Source of the DNA: Pyrinomonadaceae bacterium
GTDB taxonomy: Bacteria > Acidobacteriota > Blastocatellia > Pyrinomonadales > Pyrinomonadaceae
Direction: 5' to 3'
DNA length: 7,895 nt
NCBI GenBank assembly: GCA_018060305.1
Contig: JAGOWF010000122.1
Coordinates: forward strand, 1-7,895
The notes below the pieces were generated by a model. That model searched no databases. It was not told the origin of the DNA and saw only the letters and a list, made by a program, of their open reading frames with translations. Both the position numbers and the translations under genes were made by a program. Below are positions 1-4,733 of this stretch, one piece after another. How positions within the stretch are numbered: position 1 is the stretch's first letter; every line of letters begins with the position of its first letter.

Positions 1-109
1 TCCGCTCGATCCGCCCGATCCGCGTTCAAAATACCGTACGCCACGTGCGGGCAAGGGTGCCCGCGTTCCGACGGCGTATTCGCAGGCAGGCTGCCTGCGG
101 TCCGACGGG
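1..109. other. Region downstream of moaC without a clear gene
   Basis: No reading frame in this stretch has a recognisable product. Apart from the two hairpins it contains a short imperfect reiteration of CGATCCGC near positions 7-24. It could be the edge of another gene running off the left side of the window, but too little is present to tell. Confidence 0.4.
47..108. repeat. Two related REP-like hairpins with a shared tag
   Basis: Two short palindromes lie in tandem. The first has arms GCGGGCA (47-53) and TGCCCGC (58-64) with loop AGGG. The second has arms CGCAGGCA (81-88) and TGCCTGCG (92-99) with loop GGC. Each is followed by nearly the same tag, TTCCGACGG (66-74) and GTCCGACGG (100-108). 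Both hairpins share the inner GGCA/TGCC pairing and differ elsewhere while keeping the arms paired. This looks like a small dispersed palindromic repeat family placed downstream of moaC. Either could also act as a weak 3' hairpin for the moaC transcript, but neither is followed by a U tract. The palindromes are directly visible; family membership is inference. Confidence 0.55.
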
Positions 110-562
110 CTAACTCTTGCCGCCGGTTTTGGAATCGAGGCGCATGTCGGTTATTTGGATGTCCTTTTGGACGGCCTTGAGCATGTCGTAGATGGTCAGG
201 GCGGCGACGGAGATGGCGGTGAGGGCTTCCATTTCGACGCCTGTTTGGGCGTTGGTGACGGCTTCGGCCGTGAGGGCGACGCCGTAGTCGGTGATCTCGG
301 CGGTCACGTTTATTTTTGACAGGTTGAGTTGGTGACAGAGCGGGATAAGCTCTGCGGTTTTCTTCGCGGCCATGATGCCGGCGATGCGGGCGATCTCCAA
401 TGGATCACCTTTGGGAGTTGAGTGAGTTTTCAGAGTTTGCAGAGTCGCAGAGTTAAGCAAGACTTTGCCCGAGGCGACGGCGCGGCGCGCGGTTGCCGGT
501 TTGTCGGAAACATCGACCATCTTTATTTTTCCGGCCTCGTCGAGGTGTGACAATTCACTCAT
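110..562 (-). CDS. moaC: Cyclic pyranopterin monophosphate synthase MoaC
   Basis: MoaC acts with the radical-SAM protein MoaA in the first step of molybdenum cofactor synthesis; it turns 3',8-cyclo-GTP into cyclic pyranopterin monophosphate in the cytoplasm. The 150-residue length is close to the family norm. Family hallmarks are visible: MVDVSDKPAT-RRA near residues 15-28, KGD at 51-53, GIMAAKKTAELIPLCH at 62-77 with the conserved His77, TGVEMEALTAISVAALTIYDMLKAV at 107-131 with conserved acidic residues and the D126/K129 pair, and a C-terminal SKTGGKS. The ATG at 562 is supported by the standard N-terminus; no good Shine-Dalgarno sequence precedes it, though a TAGAAT hexamer lies just upstream. 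It follows moeA by 47 bases and is likely co-transcribed. Residues 37-51 are coded by a 9-nt-periodic repeat (see separate entry). Identification is firm. Confidence 0.96.
   Translation of the reverse strand: MSELSHLDEAGKIKMVDVSDKPATARRAVASGKVLLNSATLQTLKTHSTPKGDPLEIARIAGIMAAKKTAELIPLCHQLNLSKINVTAEITDYGVALTAEAVTNAQTGVEMEALTAISVAALTIYDMLKAVQKDIQITDMRLDSKTGGKS
410..454 (-). repeat. 9-nt-period tandem repeat inside moaC
   Basis: On the coding strand five consecutive 9-base units run AACTCTGCG, ACTCTGCAA, ACTCTGAAA, ACTCACTCA, ACTCCCAAA. They code residues 37-51 as NSA-TLQ-TLK-THS-TPK, putting Thr at every third residue. The unit keeps the reading frame and lies in the variable stretch just before the conserved KGD of MoaC. 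The CTCTGCG core recurs in the moeA-moaC spacer. Confidence 0.6.
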
Positions 563-568
563 AGGGAT

Positions 569-574
569 ATTCTA
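569..574 (-). promoter_or_regulatory. Candidate -10 box (TAGAAT) before moaC
   Basis: TAGAAT on the minus strand matches the TATAAT consensus at five of six positions. It would place transcription start at or within a few bases of the moaC ATG, giving a leaderless or nearly leaderless message, which fits the lack of a ribosome binding site. No -35 hexamer is visible, and moaC may simply be read from the upstream operon promoter. Confidence 0.25.
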
Positions 575-601
575 GCCGCAGAGCACACGGAGTGCACGGA
601 G
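575..601 (-). repeat. 9-nt-period repeat in the moeA-moaC spacer
   Basis: The 47-base spacer between moeA and moaC holds three 9-base units; on the plus strand they are GCCGCAGAG, CACACGGAG and TGCACGGAG. Read on the coding strand they are CTC(C/T)G-type units, including CTCTGCGG, matching the core of the repeat inside moaC. They look like members of the common dispersed CTC/GAG-rich repeats, in the same orientation as the two intragenic arrays. Confidence 0.5.
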
Positions 602-609
602 GTGGTTTG

Positions 610-1830
610 CTAAAGAAAGGCAACTTTGACGGCGTCGCCGATCTTATAGCCTGTTCCCGCGGCGATAAAAATGAGCGCTTCCGCGCGTGCAAACGAAACC
701 AGATCGGACGAGCCCTGCGTCCGAAGCGGCACCGCAATGAGGCGACCGGCAGCGTCGGTCTCAAACCGGGCAGCGGTGTAGGTGTCGCGATCTTTCGCCG
801 CCTTTACGTTGGCTCCCGCGACGGCGGTGCCGGTGAGCAGATCGGTTGACGATGCTCCCTGCATCAGCATAAGTGCTTTGCGGACAAAAAGATGAAACGT
901 CACAGCCGCAGACACGGGATTGCCGGGCAGGCCGAAGACGAGCGTTTTGCCGAGGCGGGCGAAAACGGCGGGCTTACCCGGTTTGAGCCGGACCTTCTCA
1001 AAGAATATCTCCGCTCCGAGTTCGGTGAGAGCCTGTTTGGTGAGGTCATACTTTCCGACCGAGACGCCGCCGGTAATTATGAGGAGTTCGGAGTTCAGAG
1101 TTCGGGGTTCGGAGTTCTTTGATCCCACGGCCTCCTGGATCGCAGACTTGAGAGCGTCCAATCGGTCCTTCGCCATCGGCAATACCGTCGTTTCGGCCGC
1201 GAAGCGGCGGGCGAGAACGTCGAGCATTACCGAATTTGAGTTGCGTATCTGGTCGAGGCCCGGCTTTTTGCCGACGCCGACGATCTCGCTGCCGGTGCCG
1301 AGGATGGCGACACGTGGGCGGCGGCCAACAAGGATCTTTGCATAACCAAATGAGGCCAGAGCCGCGATCATGTTTTCGGTGATGACCTCTCCGGTTTTGA
1401 AAACTACTTTGCCGCGTTTGATCTCAGCGCCGCGACGGACGACGGACATGCCTTTTCGGACCGGTTCAAGGACTTTGACGCAGCCGTTCGATTCACTCGT
1501 CACCTCGACACGCTGAACGGCATCGGCACCGGCAGGAACACGGGCTCCGGTCATGATCCGCACAGCCTGTCCGCCTCTCAACCGGCCATTCCAGCCGTGG
1601 CCTGCGGACGATTCACCGACGATGTTCAGTGAAACCGGTGTCTTGGTGATATCTGCGGCGATCACGGCATAGCCATCCATCATCGACCGGTCAAATGGCG
1701 GCAGATCGGTGTCGGCGACGACCGGCTCGGCCAAAACGCGTCCGACGGCGTCGGCAAGCGGAACTTTTTCGGTACCGAGCGGCGCCGTTTGTGCCGTGAT
1801 GAGTTTGAGGGCTTTTGAGATGGGGATCAT
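610..1830 (-). CDS. moeA: Molybdopterin molybdenumtransferase MoeA
   Basis: MoeA inserts molybdate into adenylylated molybdopterin, the last step of molybdenum cofactor synthesis, in the cytoplasm. The frame is open further upstream, but the ATG at 1830 gives the usual start (MIPISKALKLI) and a normal 406-residue length; that ATG overlaps the stop of the vapC remnant as ATGA, suggesting translational coupling. Motifs in order: PPFDRSMMDGYAV at 44-56 (Asp52 in the active-site position), MTGARVPAGADAV at 93-105, GTGSEI at 178-183, NSNS near 197-200, IITGGVSVGKYD at 251-262 (Asp262 equivalent to the essential Asp of E. coli MoeA), RLKPGKP at 281-287 and GLPGNPVSA at 300-308, then the C-terminal domain IV. 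All key motifs are intact. Oddity: about ten extra residues (roughly 238-249) coded by a heptanucleotide repeat directly before the IITGG core. Confidence 0.95.
   Translation of the reverse strand: MIPISKALKLITAQTAPLGTEKVPLADAVGRVLAEPVVADTDLPPFDRSMMDGYAVIAADITKTPVSLNIVGESSAGHGWNGRLRGGQAVRIMTGARVPAGADAVQRVEVTSESNGCVKVLEPVRKGMSVVRRGAEIKRGKVVFKTGEVITENMIAALASFGYAKILVGRRPRVAILGTGSEIVGVGKKPGLDQIRNSNSVMLDVLARRFAAETTVLPMAKDRLDALKSAIQEAVGSKNSEPRTLNSELLIITGGVSVGKYDLTKQALTELGAEIFFEKVRLKPGKPAVFARLGKTLVFGLPGNPVSAAVTFHLFVRKALMLMQGASSTDLLTGTAVAGANVKAAKDRDTYTAARFETDAAGRLIAVPLRTQGSSDLVSFARAEALIFIAAGTGYKIGDAVKVAFL
1083..1117 (-). repeat. Five-copy heptanucleotide repeat inside moeA
   Basis: Five adjacent 7-base units lie end to end: on the plus strand GGAGTTC, GGAGTTC, AGAGTTC, GGGGTTC, GGAGTTC. 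Three are identical and two differ by one base. On the coding strand the array reads in frame as part of SKNSEPRTLNSELL (MoeA residues 237-250). Because the unit is not a multiple of three, gain or loss of one copy would shift the moeA frame just before its conserved TGGVSVG core. Confidence 0.8.
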
Positions 1831-2049
1831 TCGGAATGACGCAGGTGAGCCATAAACCCTGCTTGTATAAAGTGGATGTCGTTCGTCAAGGCGTCGAGGC
1901 ACTGATGATCCTGCATGACGATAAACGAAACGCAGTCGATCAGGCCCCATGTTTTATCAGTTCGGGATCGATAGAGATTGAATGCTCGGGAGAACAGGTC
2001 GGTGTCCATGCTGACAATGGTCGCATCCTCATGTGTCCAGGAAGATCAT
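1827..2049 (-). pseudogene. VapC-type PIN-domain toxin, internally deleted
   Basis: VapC toxins are PIN-domain ribonucleases of about 130-140 residues. Here the start is intact: an ATG at 2049, overlapping the antitoxin stop as ATGA, reads MIFLDT, the usual VapC opening with its first catalytic Asp, and then meets TGA at 2029-2031. The C-terminal half continues in another frame from about 2030 to the stop at 1827: EDATIVSMDTDLFSRAF, then NLYRSRTDKTWGLIDCVSF, then IVMQDHQCLDALTNDIHF and QAGF. The DK-W-L-DC-SF and ALT-D-HF-QAGF blocks are typical of this PIN family. About 60-70 residues, including the region expected to carry the central catalytic acid, are missing, and the two ends are out of frame. 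The toxin is therefore almost surely dead. The C-terminal piece alone could start at the ATG at 2009 (60 aa), but would lack catalytic residues. Confidence 0.82.
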
Positions 2050-2267
2050 TTTTCCATTTCTTTACCGAAATAAAGATACTCGTCCAAGTTAGTTGCAAGA
2101 TCGGCCGGCCCGTCGATTCGGATCGAATTCAACCTTTCGATCGTTTTTCGGCGGCTCCGTTTAGCTGGCTGCACGTTCGCCAGACCGCGAACATATCGAT
2201 AGAGCCCGTCCAGCTTATCGGGCGGCACTCGGTCAATTTCTCGCTTGAGTTCTTCGACGCTGATCAC
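2046..2267 (-). CDS. VapB-like antitoxin, now without a working toxin
   Basis: A 73-residue protein starting at a GTG (2267). It opens MISVEELKREIDRVPPDKLDGLYRYVRGL, a helical, likely dimerising part, and ends with IRIDGPADLATNLDEYLYFGKEMEK, which matches the toxin-wrapping tail typical of antitoxins paired with this VapC family (IDGP-DL--N-D-YLYG). Its stop overlaps the toxin start by ATGA, the classic antitoxin-toxin arrangement. No obvious DNA-binding domain is visible, so autoregulation by this protein is unproven. The start is not fixed by a strong ribosome binding site. It heads the minus-strand cluster leading into moeA and moaC. Family assignment is from memory of similar sequences and is moderately sure. 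Confidence 0.75.
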   Translation of the reverse strand: MISVEELKREIDRVPPDKLDGLYRYVRGLANVQPAKRSRRKTIERLNSIRIDGPADLATNLDEYLYFGKEMEK

Positions 2268-2365
2268 ACGATGATATTACCTGAATCGCACAGGTTAGTC
2301 TAAACTTTTTGTGAATGGTAATATAAACCTTTTTGCAGTAACTCATAGCGAGGAATAGCTTAACC
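2268..2365. promoter_or_regulatory. Divergent promoter region with inverted repeat
   Basis: This AT-richer 98-base gap lies between the antitoxin (minus) and the acyl-CoA dehydrogenase (plus) and must drive both. It holds a perfect 8-base inverted repeat, ATATTACC (2274-2281) and GGTAATAT (2317-2324), and an inner imperfect pair, TTACCTG (2278-2284) and CAGGTTA (2291-2297). Possible -10 hexamers are TAATAT (2319-2324) or TATAAA (2322-2327) on the plus strand; no convincing -35 is seen in either direction. The repeats could be operator half-sites, but no regulator is coded nearby. Confidence 0.4.
2351..2355 (+). promoter_or_regulatory. Ribosome binding site deciding the GTG start
   Basis: AGGAA lies 10 bases before the GTG at 2366, which supports that non-ATG codon as the true start of the acyl-CoA dehydrogenase. 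Confidence 0.6.
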
Positions 2366-3589
2366 GTGATCGAATTTCAGTTAACCGAAGAACACATCGC
2401 ATTGCAGAATACCGTCCGCGAGTTTTGCGCGGGCGAGGTCGCACCGCATATCAAGGAATGGGACGAGAAGGCGTTTTTTGAGCCGACCATTTTTACTAAG
2501 ATGGCCGAGCTTGGATTGCTTGGCGTGTGCATTCCGGAGCAGTACGGCGGTGCGGGATTTGATTATATCTCGCTCGGGCTGGTGTGTGAGGAATTGGAAG
2601 CATGCGATACTTTTTTGCGCGTCGCGATGTCTGTGCACGTCGGGCTCAACAGTCTGAGCGTGTATTCATGGGGCACCGAGGAGCAGAAACAGAAATATCT
2701 CGTGCCGCAGGCAAAGGGCGAGAAGATCGCGACCTTTGGCCTCACTGAGCCGAATGCCGGCAGCGATGTTGTCGGCATGCGTTCTTACGCACGGCGTGAC
2801 GGTGACGATTGGATCCTGAACGGCGAGAAGATGTGGATCTCGCTGGCGGACGTTGCCGATCACTTCCTGTTCTTTTGTTGGACCGATCAGGAGAAGCAAA
2901 AGGTGCGCGATCACAGCGGCATCTCGTGCTTCATCGTCGAGCGGTCGATGCCTGGATTCTCGAGCGGCACGCTGCATGGCAAGCTCGGCATCAAGGCCGG
3001 GAACACGGGCTACTTTTCGCTCCAGGACGTTCGCGTGCCGCACGCTAACATGCTCGGGCAGGAAGGCGAAGGCTTCAAGATCGCGATGTTTAGTTTAGAA
3101 AACGGCCGCTACACCGTCGCGAGCGGCGCGACGGGCGTGATCCGGGCGAGCCGTGACGCGTCTGTCGCCTATGCGAATACGCGCGAAGTTCAGGGGCAGA
3201 CGATCGGCAATTTCCAGCTTGTAAAACAAAAGATCGCCAACATGGAAGCCGACTATCAGATGGCCCACATGCTCTGGCTCAAGTGCGGCTGGCTAAAGAA
3301 CGAAGGACTGCCGTCGGCCAAGGCAGCTTCGCTGGCAAAATGGCAGGCGACCACGCGTAGCGAAACAGCCGCGTCGATGGCTATCGAGGTGCATGGTGCG
3401 AACGGCTATACGAACGACTATCCAGTCGAACGATTCTTGCGAAACTGCAAGGCTGCGGTCATTTACGAGGGGACGCGCGACATTCACACGCTGATGCAGG
3501 CCGATTGGGCGCTTGGGCTGAAAAAAGAAAAGGCGGCTCGCGTTACTCTGCCGCCATATCGTTCTGATGCCAAGGGCATCGCGGGATAG
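2366..3589 (+). CDS. Acyl-CoA dehydrogenase
   Basis: A soluble FAD flavoprotein of 407 residues, full length for the family, which oxidises an acyl-CoA to the 2-enoyl-CoA and passes electrons to ETF. It has the N-terminal helical domain (about 1-120), the middle beta domain with the first family signature GLTEPNAGSDVVG at 125-137 and the WISLAD FAD-binding segment at 157-162, and the C-terminal helical domain with GANGYTNDYPVERFLRN at 344-360 followed by IYEGTRDIHTLMQADWALG. Glu368 in YEGT is the expected catalytic base, as in short-chain, butyryl-type enzymes; Arg248 lies in the ENGRYT segment. Substrate cannot be set from sequence alone; short or branched acyl-CoA is the safest guess. It stands alone with no ETF or thiolase neighbour, and its stop abuts the stop of the convergent lipoprotein gene with no base between. 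Confidence 0.95.
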   Translation: MIEFQLTEEHIALQNTVREFCAGEVAPHIKEWDEKAFFEPTIFTKMAELGLLGVCIPEQYGGAGFDYISLGLVCEELEACDTFLRVAMSVHVGLNSLSVYSWGTEEQKQKYLVPQAKGEKIATFGLTEPNAGSDVVGMRSYARRDGDDWILNGEKMWISLADVADHFLFFCWTDQEKQKVRDHSGISCFIVERSMPGFSSGTLHGKLGIKAGNTGYFSLQDVRVPHANMLGQEGEGFKIAMFSLENGRYTVASGATGVIRASRDASVAYANTREVQGQTIGNFQLVKQKIANMEADYQMAHMLWLKCGWLKNEGLPSAKAASLAKWQATTRSETAASMAIEVHGANGYTNDYPVERFLRNCKAAVIYEGTRDIHTLMQADWALGLKKEKAARVTLPPYRSDAKGIAG

Positions 3590-4120
3590 TTACTTTACTG
3601 CGTTCGAATTCGGTGCCGGCTGCGCCTTTTTGACGGCGTCAAAATCAGGCATCTCGTTGGTGAGCTTCCACTCGCCATTTTCCTTTACGAAAACAAGCTT
3701 GATACCAGTCGGGTACGTGTCCGCCTTGAATGTCACCACCGCGCGGTCGCCCGTGATCTGCTCGTTCGAGGCCTCGCATGTCTTGCCGGTTATCTTGTCC
3801 GACTTTAGGAAATCGATCAGGCGTTTAGCCTTTTCAGCCTTCATATCGGCCTCGAACTCTTTCAGGCTGGCGGCCGAGTAAACCTTTCTGAGCGCCCCTT
3901 CGTCATTCTTGGTCCACGCGTCACAATAGGCCTTGACGACCGGCGTCATCGTTGGCGCGTTGTTCTTGACCTCTTCGGGCTGTTTTTTCGTAGTTTCAAG
4001 GGGGTTATTCGCGTTGCCGGCCTTCGTGTTGCTTGCGTTCGTGTTCGGCGTCGTTCCGCCGCAGCCAAGCATGCCGAGCGACACGATAGCGACAGCGATC
4101 AGCATTAACAAGGATCTCAT
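3590..4120 (-). CDS. Putative lipoprotein, NTF2/DUF4878-like
   Basis: The ATG at 4120 is chosen because an AGGAG motif sits 10 bases upstream and because it yields a proper lipoprotein signal: MRS, a hydrophobic stretch LLMLIAVAIVSLGML, and the lipobox ending at Cys20 (MLGC). The frame extends further upstream, but that part carries no signal logic. Mature residues 21-57 form an Asn/Thr/Lys-rich flexible linker. Residues 58-160 form an alpha+beta domain (VVKAYCDAWTKNDEGALRKVYSAASL, later GDRAVVTFKAD and KLVFVKENGEWKLTNE), which resembles NTF2-like/DUF4878 proteins, known for a small cone-shaped fold with no fixed enzymatic role. Expected location is the periplasmic face of the inner or outer membrane. 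Two Cys (66, 115) could form a disulfide. Function unknown. Confidence 0.85.
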   Translation of the reverse strand: MRSLLMLIAVAIVSLGMLGCGGTTPNTNASNTKAGNANNPLETTKKQPEEVKNNAPTMTPVVKAYCDAWTKNDEGALRKVYSAASLKEFEADMKAEKAKRLIDFLKSDKITGKTCEASNEQITGDRAVVTFKADTYPTGIKLVFVKENGEWKLTNEMPDFDAVKKAQPAPNSNAVK

Positions 4121-4130
4121 AGTGCAAAAT

Positions 4131-4135
4131 CTCCT
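4131..4135 (-). promoter_or_regulatory. Ribosome binding site for the lipoprotein
   Basis: AGGAG on the minus strand lies 10 bases before the ATG at 4120 and picks this start over the longer open frame. Confidence 0.65.
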
Positions 4136-4153
4136 AACAGAACTAAAGTCCTG

Positions 4154-4182
4154 AGTATAGTAAACTTGCGAAAGATGAACAA
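4154..4182 (-). promoter_or_regulatory. Candidate promoter for the lipoprotein
   Basis: On the minus strand TTGTTC (4177-4182) and TATACT (4154-4159) are separated by 17 bases. The -10 matches the consensus at five of six positions; the -35 keeps only TTG. Start of transcription would be near 4147, giving a leader of about 27 bases that includes the AGGAG. Confidence 0.4.
4156..4161 (+). promoter_or_regulatory. Candidate -10 box for the CYTH-like gene
   Basis: TATAGT on the plus strand matches TATAAT at five of six positions and overlaps the opposite-strand -10. Transcription would begin near 4168, only a few bases before the ATG at 4175, so the message would be almost leaderless, consistent with no ribosome binding site. 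No -35 is visible. Confidence 0.25.
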
Positions 4183-4732
4183 AACTGCCGCGACTGAATT
4201 GCACCGACTATTCCTGATCGAAGGGCTGCCCGAGCCGCTCACGCCGGCGAGCAGCCATGTGCAGATATTCGACGGTTACATTCGGGGGACTCGACTGAGG
4301 CTGCGACAGATACGCGATCCGTATTCTAACGCGTGGACGCGATTGCTGCAGCAGCGATTTGCGACACACGACGGCGATCTGGCCGAGTCCAAGCTGGCCG
4401 AGATACACCTCGATGAGGCAGAGTTCGCGAAGTTCGAACCGCTTGCGGTCGCGGAGATCAGAAAGAACCGCTACTTTCACGAGTTTGACCGTCACTCGTT
4501 CGCATTTGATGTCTATCTCGGCCAACTGCGGGGCCTGAACACGGCGCGGGTCGACTTTCAGGAGCGCGAGGAAATGGCAGAGTTCATTCCGCCTCCGTTC
4601 GCGGTCTATGAGATAACGAACGACCGGTATTTTGACGGAGCTAATCTCATCAATCTACAGTTTTCGGAGATCCAAACCGAAGTTGCACGCCTTGGGGCTT
4701 TACATGGGTCGGTCGAGCCGCCGGACGAATAG
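4175..4732 (+). CDS. CYTH-like domain protein, degenerate signature
   Basis: This 185-residue protein resembles the CYTH (triphosphate tunnel) fold used by class IV adenylate cyclases, thiamine triphosphatases and inorganic triphosphatases. Matching blocks in order: TELHRLFLIEGLP (7-19) where the family has E-x-E-x-K-FL, IFDGYIRGTRLRLRQI with alternating Arg, KLAEIHLDEAEF, IRKNRYFHEF, FAFDVYLGQLRGLNTARVDF, and FAVYEITNDRYFDGANLI. Basic residues of the tunnel are mostly kept, but the ExExK signature reads E8-L-H10-R-L12, so two of its three key residues are changed; metal-dependent catalysis may be lost. The start is taken as ATG 4175; a TTG at 4166 in the same frame is possible. It is divergent from the lipoprotein and ends one base from the GGDEF-EAL gene. 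Fold is inferred by pattern, activity is unknown. Confidence 0.68.
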   Translation: MNKTAATELHRLFLIEGLPEPLTPASSHVQIFDGYIRGTRLRLRQIRDPYSNAWTRLLQQRFATHDGDLAESKLAEIHLDEAEFAKFEPLAVAEIRKNRYFHEFDRHSFAFDVYLGQLRGLNTARVDFQEREEMAEFIPPPFAVYEITNDRYFDGANLINLQFSEIQTEVARLGALHGSVEPPDE

Positions 4733-4733
4733 G

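Noticed and set aside
1831..1950. Upstream 40-residue extension of MoeA
   Set aside because: The extra residues overlap the vapC remnant in another frame and do not resemble MoeA N-termini; the ATG at 1830 gives the standard start.
2001..2038. Direct repeat GGACAC flanking the vapC break
   Set aside because: The two copies are near but not at the inferred junction, and a 6-base match is easily chance, so it is not offered as the deletion mechanism.
110..2045. Molybdenum cofactor riboswitch
   Set aside because: The moeA and moaC upstream regions are too short (ATGA overlap and 47 bases) to hold the known Moco motif, and none of its features are visible.
1815..2303. Plus-strand 162-residue open frame
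   Set aside because: It runs antisense across the vapC remnant and the antitoxin, both of which have recognisable family motifs; its product resembles nothing.
2666..3043. Minus-strand 125-residue open frame
   Set aside because: Antisense to the acyl-CoA dehydrogenase core; no family features.
4121..4204. Upstream 28-residue extension of the lipoprotein
   Set aside because: It would bury the signal peptide inside the protein, and an AGGAG lies directly before the ATG at 4120.
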